Below, piece by piece: positions 55,948 through 64,000 of a stretch of DNA of 64,000 nucleotides. This DNA is from Paenibacillus gallinarum (lineage in GTDB: Bacteria > Bacillota > Bacilli > Paenibacillales > Paenibacillaceae). The stretch lies in the NCBI RefSeq assembly GCF_014836635.1, contig NZ_JACSQL010000008.1, positions 185,044 to 249,043 on the forward strand, in the 5' to 3' direction. A model generated the notes under the pieces. That model was not told the DNA's origin and made no database searches. It was given only the letters and a program-made list of their open reading frames with translations. The position numbers were made by a program, and so were the translations under genes. The first letter of the stretch is position 1; each line of letters begins with the position of its first letter.

Positions 55948-56691
55948 ATGAATTCTTGGAAAAAAGTTCCCTATGCGGCCTTAACCTCAATTCTATTTCC
56001 GTTAGTACTGGTAATCATCTCGAAGAGCTTGATTTCGTGTTTGTTGCTTAGCATATGGATCATTGGTGTCTTTGTATTCATTTGTAAAAGGATGGACAAA
56101 CAACTTGAGGAACAGCGCAGGCATATTACACAGAGGATGGAGAATGCTGCAATAGCAACATTAAACCATCACAGACATGACTGGATGAATGATCTGCAAG
56201 TATTGTATGGATATATTCGTTTGGGAAAAGCCGATAAATTGATACAAGTTGTGGAAAGAATAAAAGAGAGAACTACGGAAGAAAGTAAAATCTCCAAGCT
56301 CGGCATATCTTCTCTTGTTTTTTATTTGCAATCGTACAGAACGAGTGGCAGCCCGCTAGAACTTCATATTGAAGTTGAAGAAGGCTTGCGACTGGACACC
56401 TTGATTTCTCCCGAGGACGGTGAGATATTGACGGGGGCGATTGCAGATACGGTCAGAGCTTATCAATTCAGTAGCCGATCGTCTTGGGGAGAGATCCGCA
56501 AGCTGATGATACTTTTTCATCAGGATCAAGGTGATATCATCGTGCGTTTCGAAGGAGAGAAGGTATCGCCTGAGACCGAAGCTTGGAGTAATTTGTTTAC
56601 CATAAAGCAAGGTATTAAAGTAAAAGTCAAAGCGGAACAGACCACGGAAGAACATGCATTATTTCAGTTTCGTGTGACTTGCGGTATATGA
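55948..56691 (+). CDS. spo0B: Spo0B-like sporulation phosphotransferase with two membrane helices
   Basis: A 247-residue protein. Residues about 8-28 and 30-48 are hydrophobic; then a helical hairpin carries the likely phospho-accepting His77 in [19 protein letters not shown], the motif known from Spo0B (RHDWMN). A degenerate ATPase-like domain follows. In B. subtilis Spo0B relays phosphate from Spo0F to Spo0A and its gene lies upstream of obg, as here. The B. subtilis protein lacks the membrane segments, so this is a longer variant. GGGGAGAAG precedes the ATG. Confidence 0.82.
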   Translation: MNSWKKVPYAALTSILFPLVLVIISKSLISCLLLSIWIIGVFVFICKRMDKQLEEQRRHITQRMENAAIATLNHHRHDWMNDLQVLYGYIRLGKADKLIQVVERIKERTTEESKISKLGISSLVFYLQSYRTSGSPLELHIEVEEGLRLDTLISPEDGEILTGAIADTVRAYQFSSRSSWGEIRKLMILFHQDQGDIIVRFEGEKVSPETEAWSNLFTIKQGIKVKVKAEQTTEEHALFQFRVTCGI

Positions 56692-56704
56692 GGAAGGAGC
56701 AGTT

Positions 56705-58015
56705 ATGTTTGTAGATAAAGCGAAGATATATGTAAAAGGCGGCGATGGAGGGGACGGTCTTGTCTCCTTTAGACGTGAGAAGTATGTACCAGAGGGTGGT
56801 CCTGCAGGTGGCGATGGAGGAAGAGGCGGCAGCGTTATTTTCCGAGTTGATGAAGGCCTAAGAACACTCATGGACTTTCGTTATCAGCGTCATTTCAAAG
56901 CAAAACGCGGAGAAAAAGGTCGTAACAAAAGTCAACACGGTGCCAATGCAGAGGATATGATTGTTCGAATTCCTCCGGGTACAGTTGTTACAGATGAGGA
57001 TACGGGAGAAATTCTTGCGGACCTGACGCGTCACGGTCAGCAAGTTGTAATTGCTCGTGGTGGTCGCGGAGGACGGGGAAACATCCGTTTTGCAACGGCA
57101 AATAATCCAGCTCCAGAACTTGCGGAGAATGGTGAAGAAGGTCAAGAGCGATATATTGTTCTTGAGATGAAAGTAATGGCAGACGTAGGGCTTGTAGGGT
57201 TTCCAAGTGTCGGCAAATCCACTTTGCTATCCGTCGTTTCCGGTGCGAAACCGAAAATTGGTGCATACCATTTTACAACAATAACTCCGAATTTAGGTGT
57301 GGTTGAAGTAGGAGAAGGACGCAGCTTTGTAATGGCAGATTTGCCTGGTCTAATTGAAGGGGCAAGCGAAGGGATCGGTCTAGGACATGAATTCTTAAGA
57401 CATGTCGAGCGAACTCGCGTTATTATTCACGTTGTGGATATGAGTGGTTCAGAAGGAAGAGATCCTTTTGAAGATTGGATCAAAATTAATGATGAGCTTC
57501 GTCAGTATAATGAAAAACTGATGTCTAGACCACAAATTGTAGCGGCTAACAAGATGGACATGCCTGAATCAGAAGAGAATCTGGCAACCTTTGTGAAGAA
57601 AGTTAAAGAAGTTCGTCCAGACATAGAAATTATGCCGATTTCATCTTTAACTAGACAAGGAATCAAAGAACTTCTCTATAAAGCAGCGGATCTTTTGGAC
57701 GCCATTCCAGAAGAACTAGTTGTAGAAGAAGTCGCTGAGGTAAGTGAGCGTAAAGTCTACAAACTTGAAAAAGCGGAAGACGAAGGATTTACCATTGTCC
57801 GTGAGAATGAGATGTTTGTTGTACACAGTGCTAAAATTGAGCGTATGATGAAACGAATGCAGCTTAATTCACATGAGGCCATTATGAAGTTGGCTCGTAC
57901 TCTTCGTTATATGGGAGTAGATGACGAACTTCGTAAACGTGGTGCAAAAGATGGTACGATCGTTCGTATTTCTGATTTTGAATTTGAGTTTGTTGAGAGC
58001 AGCAGTTACTTTTAA
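56705..58015 (+). CDS. obg: GTPase Obg/CgtA
   Basis: A 436-residue essential GTPase in 50S assembly and stress control. The Gly-rich N-terminal Obg fold ([20 protein letters not shown]), the G1 [13 protein letters not shown] near 165, [10 protein letters not shown] and NKMD, and a C-terminal OCT domain (about 345-425) are present. It starts 14 bp after spo0B; GAAGGAGCAG precedes the ATG. Confidence 0.97.
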   Translation: MFVDKAKIYVKGGDGGDGLVSFRREKYVPEGGPAGGDGGRGGSVIFRVDEGLRTLMDFRYQRHFKAKRGEKGRNKSQHGANAEDMIVRIPPGTVVTDEDTGEILADLTRHGQQVVIARGGRGGRGNIRFATANNPAPELAENGEEGQERYIVLEMKVMADVGLVGFPSVGKSTLLSVVSGAKPKIGAYHFTTITPNLGVVEVGEGRSFVMADLPGLIEGASEGIGLGHEFLRHVERTRVIIHVVDMSGSEGRDPFEDWIKINDELRQYNEKLMSRPQIVAANKMDMPESEENLATFVKKVKEVRPDIEIMPISSLTRQGIKELLYKAADLLDAIPEELVVEEVAEVSERKVYKLEKAEDEGFTIVRENEMFVVHSAKIERMMKRMQLNSHEAIMKLARTLRYMGVDDELRKRGAKDGTIVRISDFEFEFVESSSYF

Positions 58016-58037
58016 CCGACGCTAGAAAAACATAATA

Positions 58038-58074
58038 AAGCGGATATCCTTTTAAAGGGTATCCGCTTTTTTTT
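58038..58074 (+). terminator. Terminator of obg
   Basis: AAGCGGATATCC pairs with GGGTATCCGCTT around TTTTAAA, followed by eight T. Confidence 0.92.
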
Positions 58075-58097
58075 ACAATCTTCATTCCATCTGTCTA

Positions 58098-58126
58098 TTG
58101 CCCTTTTCGTTACTATCCTATATAAT
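58098..58126 (+). promoter_or_regulatory. Sigma-A promoter of pheB-hom-thrB-pheA
   Basis: TTGCCC (58098-58103) and TATAAT (58121-58126) with a 17-base spacer, 42 bases before the pheB start. Confidence 0.75.
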
Positions 58127-58167
58127 GTCCACTATACGAATACAATAGTCTTTGAGGAGAGGACGTT

Positions 58168-58605
58168 TTGAAAGAGCGTTACTACTTAGTTAGGGAAGAT
58201 ATTTTACCAGAAGCTGTCGTAAAGACCATGCAAGTGAAGCAGTTGCTTGCGACAGGTGAAGTGAAGACAGTGCATGAGGCGGCCGAGCGGGTAGGTCTTA
58301 GCCGGAGTGCATTTTATAAATATAAGGACGGAATTCATCTCGTTAATCAGCTAGAGAAAGAAAGGATTGTCACCATTTCTATTGACTTGGAGCACGAATC
58401 AGGTATGCTTTCTCAAGTACTGTCTTTAGTGGCAGCATGTGGGGGAAATGTACTTACGATACATCAAAGTCTTCCGCTTCAAGGAAGGGCGAATGTAGTA
58501 ATCTCTGTGGAAATTTCACATATAACCGAAGAAATCGGCGAAATGTTGGACCAGCTTGAAAATTTGCAGGGAGTGAAACGTACAAGACTGATAGGCCAGG
58601 GTTAG
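58168..58605 (+). CDS. pheB: ACT domain-containing protein PheB
   Basis: A 145-residue protein. Residues about 20-60 look like a helix-turn-helix (VHEAAERVGLSRSAFYKYKD), and about 70-142 form an ACT domain (TISIDLEHESGMLSQVLSLV). It belongs to the UPF0735 family and is probably a regulator responding to an amino acid, but its role is not established. In B. subtilis it sits between obg and pheA. Start TTG 58168 has GAGGAGAGG upstream. Confidence 0.9.
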   Translation: MKERYYLVREDILPEAVVKTMQVKQLLATGEVKTVHEAAERVGLSRSAFYKYKDGIHLVNQLEKERIVTISIDLEHESGMLSQVLSLVAACGGNVLTIHQSLPLQGRANVVISVEISHITEEIGEMLDQLENLQGVKRTRLIGQG

Positions 58606-58643
58606 AGGAGAAACACTAAATCTTACATTAGGGGATGAAGGAT

Positions 58644-59930
58644 ATGAAACCAATTAAAGTAGGTTTGCTTGGTTTAGGGACTGTAGGAACTGGTGTGGTT
58701 CGCATCGTGGAAGGGAACCAGGAAGATCTTAGCAGTCAGGTTGGTTCACCGATTGTGATCGAGAAGATTGCTGTTAAGAATACAGAAAAAGCCCGTAATA
58801 TCAATGTGAATTCCGACAAATTAACAGAAGATCCCTGGGAAGTGATTCGTCACCCGGATATTGACGTCATTGTGGAAGTCATGGGTGGAGTAGATCAAAC
58901 AAAAGAGTATATTTTAGAAGCGCTTGAGCGAGGAAAGCATATTGTAACCGCCAATAAGGATCTTATGGCACTTTATGGATCGGAAATCTTAGCCAAAGCA
59001 GCAGAAAAACGTTGCGACGTATACTATGAGGCTAGTGTGGCCGGCGGAATTCCAATCATTCGTACGTTAATTGAAGGTTTCTCCTCTGATCGTATTACTA
59101 AAATCATGGGAATAGTGAATGGAACAACGAATTATATTTTGACAAAAATGAGCCAAGAAGGCGTTTCTTATGAGGAAGTATTAAAAGAAGCACAGGATCT
59201 TGGATATGCAGAAGCAGATCCAACTTCTGATGTAGAGGGTCTTGATGCTGCTCGCAAGATGGCGATTCTGGCAACATTAGGATTCCATACGAATGTGGAG
59301 CTTCGCGATGTATCTGTCTCTGGAATCTCTTCCGTTACAAAAGAGGATATCAGTTATGCACGGCGCCTTGGTTATGAGATGAAGTTACTTGGTATCGCAG
59401 AGCGTCAAGACGACGAAATCACGATTAGTGTTCAACCGACCATGGTGAAGAAACAACATCCGATTGCTTCAGTTAATGGGGTGTTCAATGCCGTTTACGT
59501 GCATGGAGAAGCTGTTGGAGACACCATGTTTTACGGAGCAGGAGCAGGAGAAATGCCTACAGCTACTTCTGTTGTAGCTGACCTCGTGTCAGTTATCCGT
59601 AACCTCAAGCTAGGTGTCAGCGGACTGAAAGCAATTGCTCCTTACAAAGAGAAAAGACTGATTAGTGATGAAGAAATTAAGTATAAATATTTTATTTTGC
59701 TTCATGTGGATGATAAGGCAGGCGTTCTCGCTCAGATCACTCAAATATTTGCTGAGTATAATGTAAGTCTTGCATCCGTCGTACAACAGCCAAATGAATT
59801 TAATCCGGATGCAGAGATTATTATCGTGACACATGATGCAAGTAAAGCCAATATGGATAAGGTACAAAAGCATTTTGAGTCGCTTGATGTAATTCGTAAA
59901 GTAAAAAGCGTGTACCGCGTAGAAGGCTGA
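58644..59930 (+). CDS. hom: Homoserine dehydrogenase
   Basis: A 428-residue NAD(P)-dependent enzyme of the aspartate pathway. The Rossmann motif GLLGLGTVGTGVVRI opens the protein; GIVNGTTNYILTKM and the C-terminal ACT domain (about 350-428; LLHVDDKAGVLAQITQIFAE) are present, suggesting threonine feedback control. ATG 58644 is preferred over ATG 58635. It forms a run hom-thrB-pheA. Confidence 0.96.
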   Translation: MKPIKVGLLGLGTVGTGVVRIVEGNQEDLSSQVGSPIVIEKIAVKNTEKARNINVNSDKLTEDPWEVIRHPDIDVIVEVMGGVDQTKEYILEALERGKHIVTANKDLMALYGSEILAKAAEKRCDVYYEASVAGGIPIIRTLIEGFSSDRITKIMGIVNGTTNYILTKMSQEGVSYEEVLKEAQDLGYAEADPTSDVEGLDAARKMAILATLGFHTNVELRDVSVSGISSVTKEDISYARRLGYEMKLLGIAERQDDEITISVQPTMVKKQHPIASVNGVFNAVYVHGEAVGDTMFYGAGAGEMPTATSVVADLVSVIRNLKLGVSGLKAIAPYKEKRLISDEEIKYKYFILLHVDDKAGVLAQITQIFAEYNVSLASVVQQPNEFNPDAEIIIVTHDASKANMDKVQKHFESLDVIRKVKSVYRVEG

Positions 59931-59967
59931 ACTCATTAACGGATGACTTGGAGGGGAATTACTAGTT

Positions 59968-60930
59968 ATGAATAACATCGTAAGAGTGAAGGTCCCGGCC
60001 AGCACAGCGAATCTAGGCCCAGGCTTTGATTCTTTAGGAATGGCACTCACCTTGTATTCCTATATAGAGATGCAGCAAGCGGAAGAGACTTGTATCGCTT
60101 TGCATGGTGAAAACTTGGACGGAATTCCAACGGATAAATCAAACCTAATATATAAAGTAGCACAGAGTGTATTTGAAGAAGCAGGAGTGGATATTCCGGA
60201 ACTTTCTATATCTATGTATTCTGAGGTCCCGCTTACACGCGGGCTTGGAAGCAGTGCTTCTGCTATTATTGGCGCCCTTGTGGCTGCAAACGAACTTATT
60301 GGTTCTCCATTAACAAAGGATCGGTTATTTACGTTAGCTACGCAAATAGAGAAGCATCCCGACAATGTCGGGGCCTCGCTATTCGGTGGTTTTGTTGCTA
60401 CAGCTTGGGATGGAAACAATGCTCATTATGTGAAGATTGACCCTCCAAAAGAATTAGAGATTTTAGTCGTGATTCCGCATTTTCAGTTATCAACAACCAA
60501 AGCGCGTGAAGCATTACCGAAAAGTCTTTCCCTTCAGGATGCGGTCTATAACATTAGCAGATCTTCTCTTTTAGTTGGAGCGGTGGCTGCAGGGCGCTAT
60601 GATTTGCTCGCTGCTGCAATGAGGGATAGGCTCCATCAGCCTTATCGTGCAGAACTTGTACCTGGAATGGCAGAAATTTTGGAACAAGCCCCTCTTAGAG
60701 GTGCTCTTGGCGCATCGCTAAGTGGAGCGGGACCTACTGTGCTTGCACTTGTGCATAGAGAGGAAACTCGGAAGCATGAACTCGAGAACTATATGCTCCA
60801 AACGATGAATTCTCATGGTCTTGAGGCAGATACACTATGGCTCCAACCGGATCATAACGGAGTGCAAATAATGACAAAAAAGCACACGGACTCTTTTTTG
60901 GACATGGTAAAAGGGGAAGTTAAAGCATGA
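59968..60930 (+). CDS. thrB: Homoserine kinase
   Basis: A 320-residue GHMP kinase. The motifs VKVPASTANLGPGFDSLGMA, PLTRGLGSSASAIIGALVAA (ATP loop) and GASLSGAGPTVLALV are clear. It phosphorylates homoserine for threonine synthesis. TTGGAGGGG precedes the ATG. The threonine synthase gene, often between hom and thrB, is absent here. Confidence 0.96.
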   Translation: MNNIVRVKVPASTANLGPGFDSLGMALTLYSYIEMQQAEETCIALHGENLDGIPTDKSNLIYKVAQSVFEEAGVDIPELSISMYSEVPLTRGLGSSASAIIGALVAANELIGSPLTKDRLFTLATQIEKHPDNVGASLFGGFVATAWDGNNAHYVKIDPPKELEILVVIPHFQLSTTKAREALPKSLSLQDAVYNISRSSLLVGAVAAGRYDLLAAAMRDRLHQPYRAELVPGMAEILEQAPLRGALGASLSGAGPTVLALVHREETRKHELENYMLQTMNSHGLEADTLWLQPDHNGVQIMTKKHTDSFLDMVKGEVKA

Positions 60931-61799
60931 AACGAGTTGCATTATTGCCAGAAGGCACGGTATCCCATGAAGCGCTCGATTTTTTGTTTGGGGACGAGCC
61001 CTATGAAGGAAAACATTACAAATTGATTGCCGACGTATTTCGGTCCACAGACCGGGGTAATAGTAATTACAGTGTTGTTCCGGTGGAGAATACAATAGAC
61101 GGTTCCGTAAGCCTACATATGGATTGGTTGATACATGAAGTAGACATTCCCATGCAATGTGAGTGGGTATATCCTTCTATTCAGAATTTGATTGGGGATC
61201 GATCAGAGTTTTTGAATGACAGAGATGAGCTTGACTTCACACGTATTCGAAAAATCATGTCTCATCCCGTAGCAATCCCGCAATGTCTGCAATTTATCCG
61301 TACCTATGCACCTCAAGCAGAACTTGAGAGCGTCGGAAGCACGGCTGAAGCAGCAGAGATTGTGAAGAAAAATCCAGGAAAAGGCTGGGCGGCCATTGCT
61401 ACACGTCTTGCGGCCCAAAAGCACGGTCTTGATCTAATGGCTGAGCGCGTTACAGATCATGATAATAACTATACTCGGTTTGTATTGATTGGACATGATC
61501 CTATTCAGTTGGATAGAGAAGCTGATCATATTAAGACAAGTGTCTTAGTTACTCCACCGGAGGATTTCGCGGGGGCGCTTCATCAGGTCTTATCCGCATT
61601 TGCTTGGCGCAAATTAAATTTGTCACGAATTGAATCCAGACCTACGAAGAAAAGATTGGGCAATTATCATTTTTATATTGATGTACTGGAGTCCGTCGAT
61701 TCTGCATTACTTCCAGCAGCTTTTGCGGAAATTGAGGCACTCGGTTGCCAAGTGCGTGTACTTGGTTCCTACCCTTGTTACATATATAGGGAAGTATAA
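60927..61799 (+). CDS. pheA: Prephenate dehydratase
   Basis: A 290-residue enzyme of phenylalanine synthesis. The core motifs VVPVENTIDGSVSLHMDWL and DHDNNYTRFVLIGHD are present, with a C-terminal ACT domain (about 205-285; LHQVLSAFAWRKLNLSRIES) for feedback. The ATG overlaps the end of thrB by four bases. A strong terminator follows. Confidence 0.95.
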   Translation: MKRVALLPEGTVSHEALDFLFGDEPYEGKHYKLIADVFRSTDRGNSNYSVVPVENTIDGSVSLHMDWLIHEVDIPMQCEWVYPSIQNLIGDRSEFLNDRDELDFTRIRKIMSHPVAIPQCLQFIRTYAPQAELESVGSTAEAAEIVKKNPGKGWAAIATRLAAQKHGLDLMAERVTDHDNNYTRFVLIGHDPIQLDREADHIKTSVLVTPPEDFAGALHQVLSAFAWRKLNLSRIESRPTKKRLGNYHFYIDVLESVDSALLPAAFAEIEALGCQVRVLGSYPCYIYREV

Positions 61800-61864
61800 T
61801 TCAGGTGCAGGCACTTTCAACTTCTAAATTAAGAAACAGATGATTGTCTTATATAGTCGCGTTG

Positions 61865-61919
61865 AACCTCATTTAGCAACCTATCTCGAATAGGATTTTT
61901 GCTAAATGAGGTTTTTTTT
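61865..61919 (+). terminator. Large terminator after pheA
   Basis: AACCTCATTTAGCAA pairs with TTGCTAAATGAGGTT; an inner CCTAT/ATAGG stem sits in the loop. Eight T follow. Confidence 0.92.
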
Positions 61920-62018
61920 GCAAGAAATGATGTCAATGTGAAAAGTCCTGCATAGGATGAGAGTAACGATAGAAAGGGCGAATGTCATGCCTGAAGATTG
62001 TAAGGAGGTTATAAACCT

Positions 62019-63599
62019 GTGAGAATACACATCGTAAAAGAAGGAGATACCCTGTATTTCTTGTCCAAGAAATATAATGTGTCGCTTGAGAAAATCATCA
62101 GTGCGAACCCAGAGATTGCAAACCCCAATCAACTAACCATTGGTACGAAGGTGAAAATCCCTTCTGCCCCCGTTTCGACTAATCCGGGCGGATCAATTCT
62201 GCATCAGCACAAGGTAGTTCAAGGAGATTCGTTATGGAAGCTTTCTAAAGCCTGGGGCGTTTCGCTTCAAGATATGATTGCTTCAAATCCGCAGTTAAAG
62301 AATCCGAACGCACTGATTGTCGGAGAAACTGTGTTTATTCCATCTGGGTCTAGCAGTGCCCCGAATGTTACAACAACAGAAATTTTACAAGGGGGGACTA
62401 CGGTCCCGCCAGTAACTGGCATCCAGTCGCATACAGGGAAAAAGAATACCGCTCCTATGCCCAATTATCCGCAGCTTCCAGAACTACCAGAGATGCCGGA
62501 AATGCCTGTGCTACCAAAAGCCGATATAACAAAGCCGAAGCCTCCGAAAGCAGAGATCACGAAACCAAAACCGATCCCGCCAAAAGAGGAAACAAAAAAA
62601 CCTAAGCCTGAACCACCTAAAGAAGAAGTAAAAAAACCAATCGAACCTGCTCCACTACCTGAAGTGAAACCTATAGCTCCTCCACCTACCAAGCCGCTGC
62701 CTCTACCTGTACCTAAACCGGAAATGATTAAACCTACACCACTACCTGTTCCAATACCGCCAATGAAAAAACCAGAGTACGAACCTAAGAAGGAAGAGTA
62801 TTATTCTAAAAAAGAGGATTGCAACAACGAGTACATGAATCCATATCAGAACCCAGTGTATGATAAAGGAATGTACGGGGGAAATGCAGGATACCAAGGA
62901 TACCAAAACCCGTATCAACAACCAATGGGATATGTAAATGATAAAAAGCAAGGTTATCCTCAGCCGATGCCGTATACCCAGCAGCCGCAGAGTGTTCAGA
63001 ACACACCTTATCAATCAGGCAAAAGCGGAGATGTAAGTCAGCAACCACATACCACTTATGAACATGGCGGTTACATTGTGAATTATGCTCTTGTTGATGT
63101 TCCTTCATATGGAGGAGACTGCGGATGCGGTCATGCTAAACCATTACCATATAGTTATATGCAAGCAGAAGCGGACTGGAAAGCGGCAACAGCCCAAAAT
63201 GCACAGCCTATGCTACATCCTCAAGCCTACGGTCACAGCCCGCAGTACACGAATTATTTCAGACCGACTGAATACGGAGTTCAACCGCCTTATTATCATC
63301 CGAATTACCCGAATGGTTATGGGCAGACGCCATTCCAAGCAGAGACTATCCAAACTAGTGGTCAAAATGGTGCTGAGGTGCAACAGGAACCGATTGTCGA
63401 TTTAAATGGACTTGATCATCTCCCTATATTAGAAGAGGAGAAGACAGTACAGAAAAACAAAACGATCAGCAAATCGAATAAGGTGAAAAAAGCGTCAGTA
63501 TCATCGAACAAACGAAACAAAGCATCAAGAGATAATAGTCAAACATCAAGACAAGGTAGAGCACGTAAAGAACGGAGAAACCCATGGATTAAACGATAA
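62019..63599 (+). CDS. safA: SafA-like LysM spore coat assembly protein
   Basis: A 526-residue protein with two N-terminal LysM domains (about 3-46, HIVKEGDTLYFLSKKYNVSL, and 64-108, HKVVQGDSLWKLSKAWGVSL). Residues about 145-265 are a Pro/Lys/Glu-rich linker with repeated PPKxE and KPKP units. The rest is Gln/Tyr/Gly/Asn-rich with CGCGHAKPLPYSYMQAEADW near 360-385, and a Lys/Arg-rich end. SafA nucleates the inner coat in B. subtilis. The start is GTG 62019 with AAGGAGG upstream. The name rests on architecture. Confidence 0.8.
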   Translation: MRIHIVKEGDTLYFLSKKYNVSLEKIISANPEIANPNQLTIGTKVKIPSAPVSTNPGGSILHQHKVVQGDSLWKLSKAWGVSLQDMIASNPQLKNPNALIVGETVFIPSGSSSAPNVTTTEILQGGTTVPPVTGIQSHTGKKNTAPMPNYPQLPELPEMPEMPVLPKADITKPKPPKAEITKPKPIPPKEETKKPKPEPPKEEVKKPIEPAPLPEVKPIAPPPTKPLPLPVPKPEMIKPTPLPVPIPPMKKPEYEPKKEEYYSKKEDCNNEYMNPYQNPVYDKGMYGGNAGYQGYQNPYQQPMGYVNDKKQGYPQPMPYTQQPQSVQNTPYQSGKSGDVSQQPHTTYEHGGYIVNYALVDVPSYGGDCGCGHAKPLPYSYMQAEADWKAATAQNAQPMLHPQAYGHSPQYTNYFRPTEYGVQPPYYHPNYPNGYGQTPFQAETIQTSGQNGAEVQQEPIVDLNGLDHLPILEEEKTVQKNKTISKSNKVKKASVSSNKRNKASRDNSQTSRQGRARKERRNPWIKR

Positions 63600-63609
63600 T
63601 AGCCTCAGG

Positions 63610-63641
63610 AGAAAAGCGGAATTATTCCGCTTTTCTTTTTG
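63610..63641 (+). terminator. Terminator of the safA-like gene
   Basis: GAAAAGCGGAAT pairs with ATTCCGCTTTTC with a very short loop, followed by TTTTTG. Confidence 0.88.
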
Positions 63642-63655
63642 TTTATAAAAAAGGG

Positions 63656-63684
63656 TTGCGCAATTGAAATATCCATGATATATT
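63656..63684 (+). promoter_or_regulatory. Ribosomal RNA operon promoter P1 candidate
   Basis: TTGCGC (63656-63661) and TATATT (63679-63684), spacer 17 bases. A CCTGTC-ACC-GACAGG hairpin follows at 63692-63706. Confidence 0.6.
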
Positions 63685-63762
63685 ATAAGTCCTGTCACCG
63701 ACAGGCGGGAATAAAGAGAAATAGTTTACTAGATTGAAAGAAAAACAAAATCAAAAAAACTA

Positions 63763-63791
63763 TTGACAAGTATCCTGACACATGATATTAT
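63763..63791 (+). promoter_or_regulatory. Ribosomal RNA operon promoter P2
   Basis: TTGACA (63763-63768) and TATTAT (63786-63791), spacer 17 bases. Strong and close to the mature 16S start, as expected for the second of tandem rRNA promoters. Confidence 0.85.
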
Positions 63792-63982
63792 ATAAGAGTT
63801 GCTGATGACGAAAGTTGTTAGCAAGATTGATCTTTGAAAACTGAACAACGAGGAGTTTTACGCAAGTAAAACTCATGAGTGAATTAATACAAAATTCAAT
63901 TTGTTGGTCATAACAAATTGAACAGAGAACTTTTAGTTCTCGTCAGCATTTTCTAAATGAGCATATCGCTCTTTTCAATAAC
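63792..63982 (+). other. 16S rRNA leader
   Basis: The leader contains GATCTTTGAAAACTGAACAA, the conserved spacer-type sequence, and inverted repeats such as CAATTTGTT/AACAAATTG. These probably belong to processing stems. No gene is present. Confidence 0.65.
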
Positions 63983-64000
63983 TTTATTGGAGAGTTTGAT
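63983..64000 (+). rRNA. 16S ribosomal RNA, first bases only
   Basis: The window ends in TTTATTGGAGAGTTTGAT, the conserved 5' end of bacterial 16S rRNA in Firmicutes. The rest of the gene lies outside. Confidence 0.92.

Overview
The window reads as a core chromosomal segment of a low-GC, endospore-forming Gram-positive bacterium, most likely Paenibacillus or a close relative. Evidence: Bacillales gene orders (gerM-rph-rdgB; tig-clp-lon-ysxC-hemAX..CDBL-spoVID-valS-folC; spoIIB-maf-radC-mreBCD-minCD-spoIVFAB; rplU-prp-rpmA-spo0B-obg-pheB), many sporulation genes, strong Shine-Dalgarno sites, a T-box leader and an L21 leader. Features I regard as Paenibacillus-like are clpP lying between tig and clpX, an ispG next to lonB, a sirohaem-type dehydrogenase inside the hem operon, a CobA-HemD fusion, and an RNase E/G gene between spoIVFB and rplU. 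No plasmid, phage, insertion sequence or CRISPR signal was seen.

Layout. 1-2.8 kb: end of a Gfo/Idh/MocA oxidoreductase and a GH88/GH105-type glycoside hydrolase (carbohydrate catabolism). 2.8-8.3 kb: DUF72 protein, MBL-fold hydrolase, YutG/PgpA-like protein, then gerM-rph-rdgB. 8.3-11.3 kb: asnO-type asparagine synthetase and three small uncharacterised genes. 11.5-14.5 kb: mgtE, a DUF4870 membrane protein, and two identical tRNA-Arg(UCU) genes in inverted orientation around a small membrane protein gene. 14.5-25.4 kb: ysoA-like gene, tig, clpP, clpX, ispG, lonB, lonA, ysxC (protein folding and proteolysis). 25.6-27.1 kb: an unknown gene with a two-hairpin leader, and speD with a structured leader. 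27.4-36.1 kb: hemA-hemX-sirC-hemC-cobA/hemD-hemB-hemL plus an RluA-type pseudouridine synthase, from glutamyl-tRNA to uroporphyrinogen III and the sirohaem branch. 36.2-45.1 kb: spoVID, T-box valS, folC, murC, spoIIB-like. 45.2-53.4 kb: DUF4321, maf, radC, mreBCD, minCD, spoIVFAB (cell shape, division-site selection and sigma-K activation). 53.4-61.8 kb: rng-like RNase, rplU, prp, rpmA, spo0B-like, obg, pheB, hom, thrB, pheA. 62.0-64.0 kb: a SafA-like LysM coat protein and the promoter/leader and first bases of a 16S rRNA gene.

The genes are mostly conserved housekeeping and sporulation functions, so novelty is more likely in the leaders and small unknown genes than in the operons. The best candidates are: a nested-stem RNA upstream of speD (26548-26623); two abutting tetraloop hairpins upstream of an unknown 195-residue protein (25612-25643); an unexplained leader-like region upstream of hemA (27172-27290); a 231-bp structured gap inside mreB-mreC together with an apparent CTG start for mreC; the inverted tRNA-Arg pair; and the small-gene cluster 10344-11253. 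No function is claimed for these. All calls come from reading the sequence, without database searches; several start codons were moved from the longest reading frame to the one with a good ribosome binding site.
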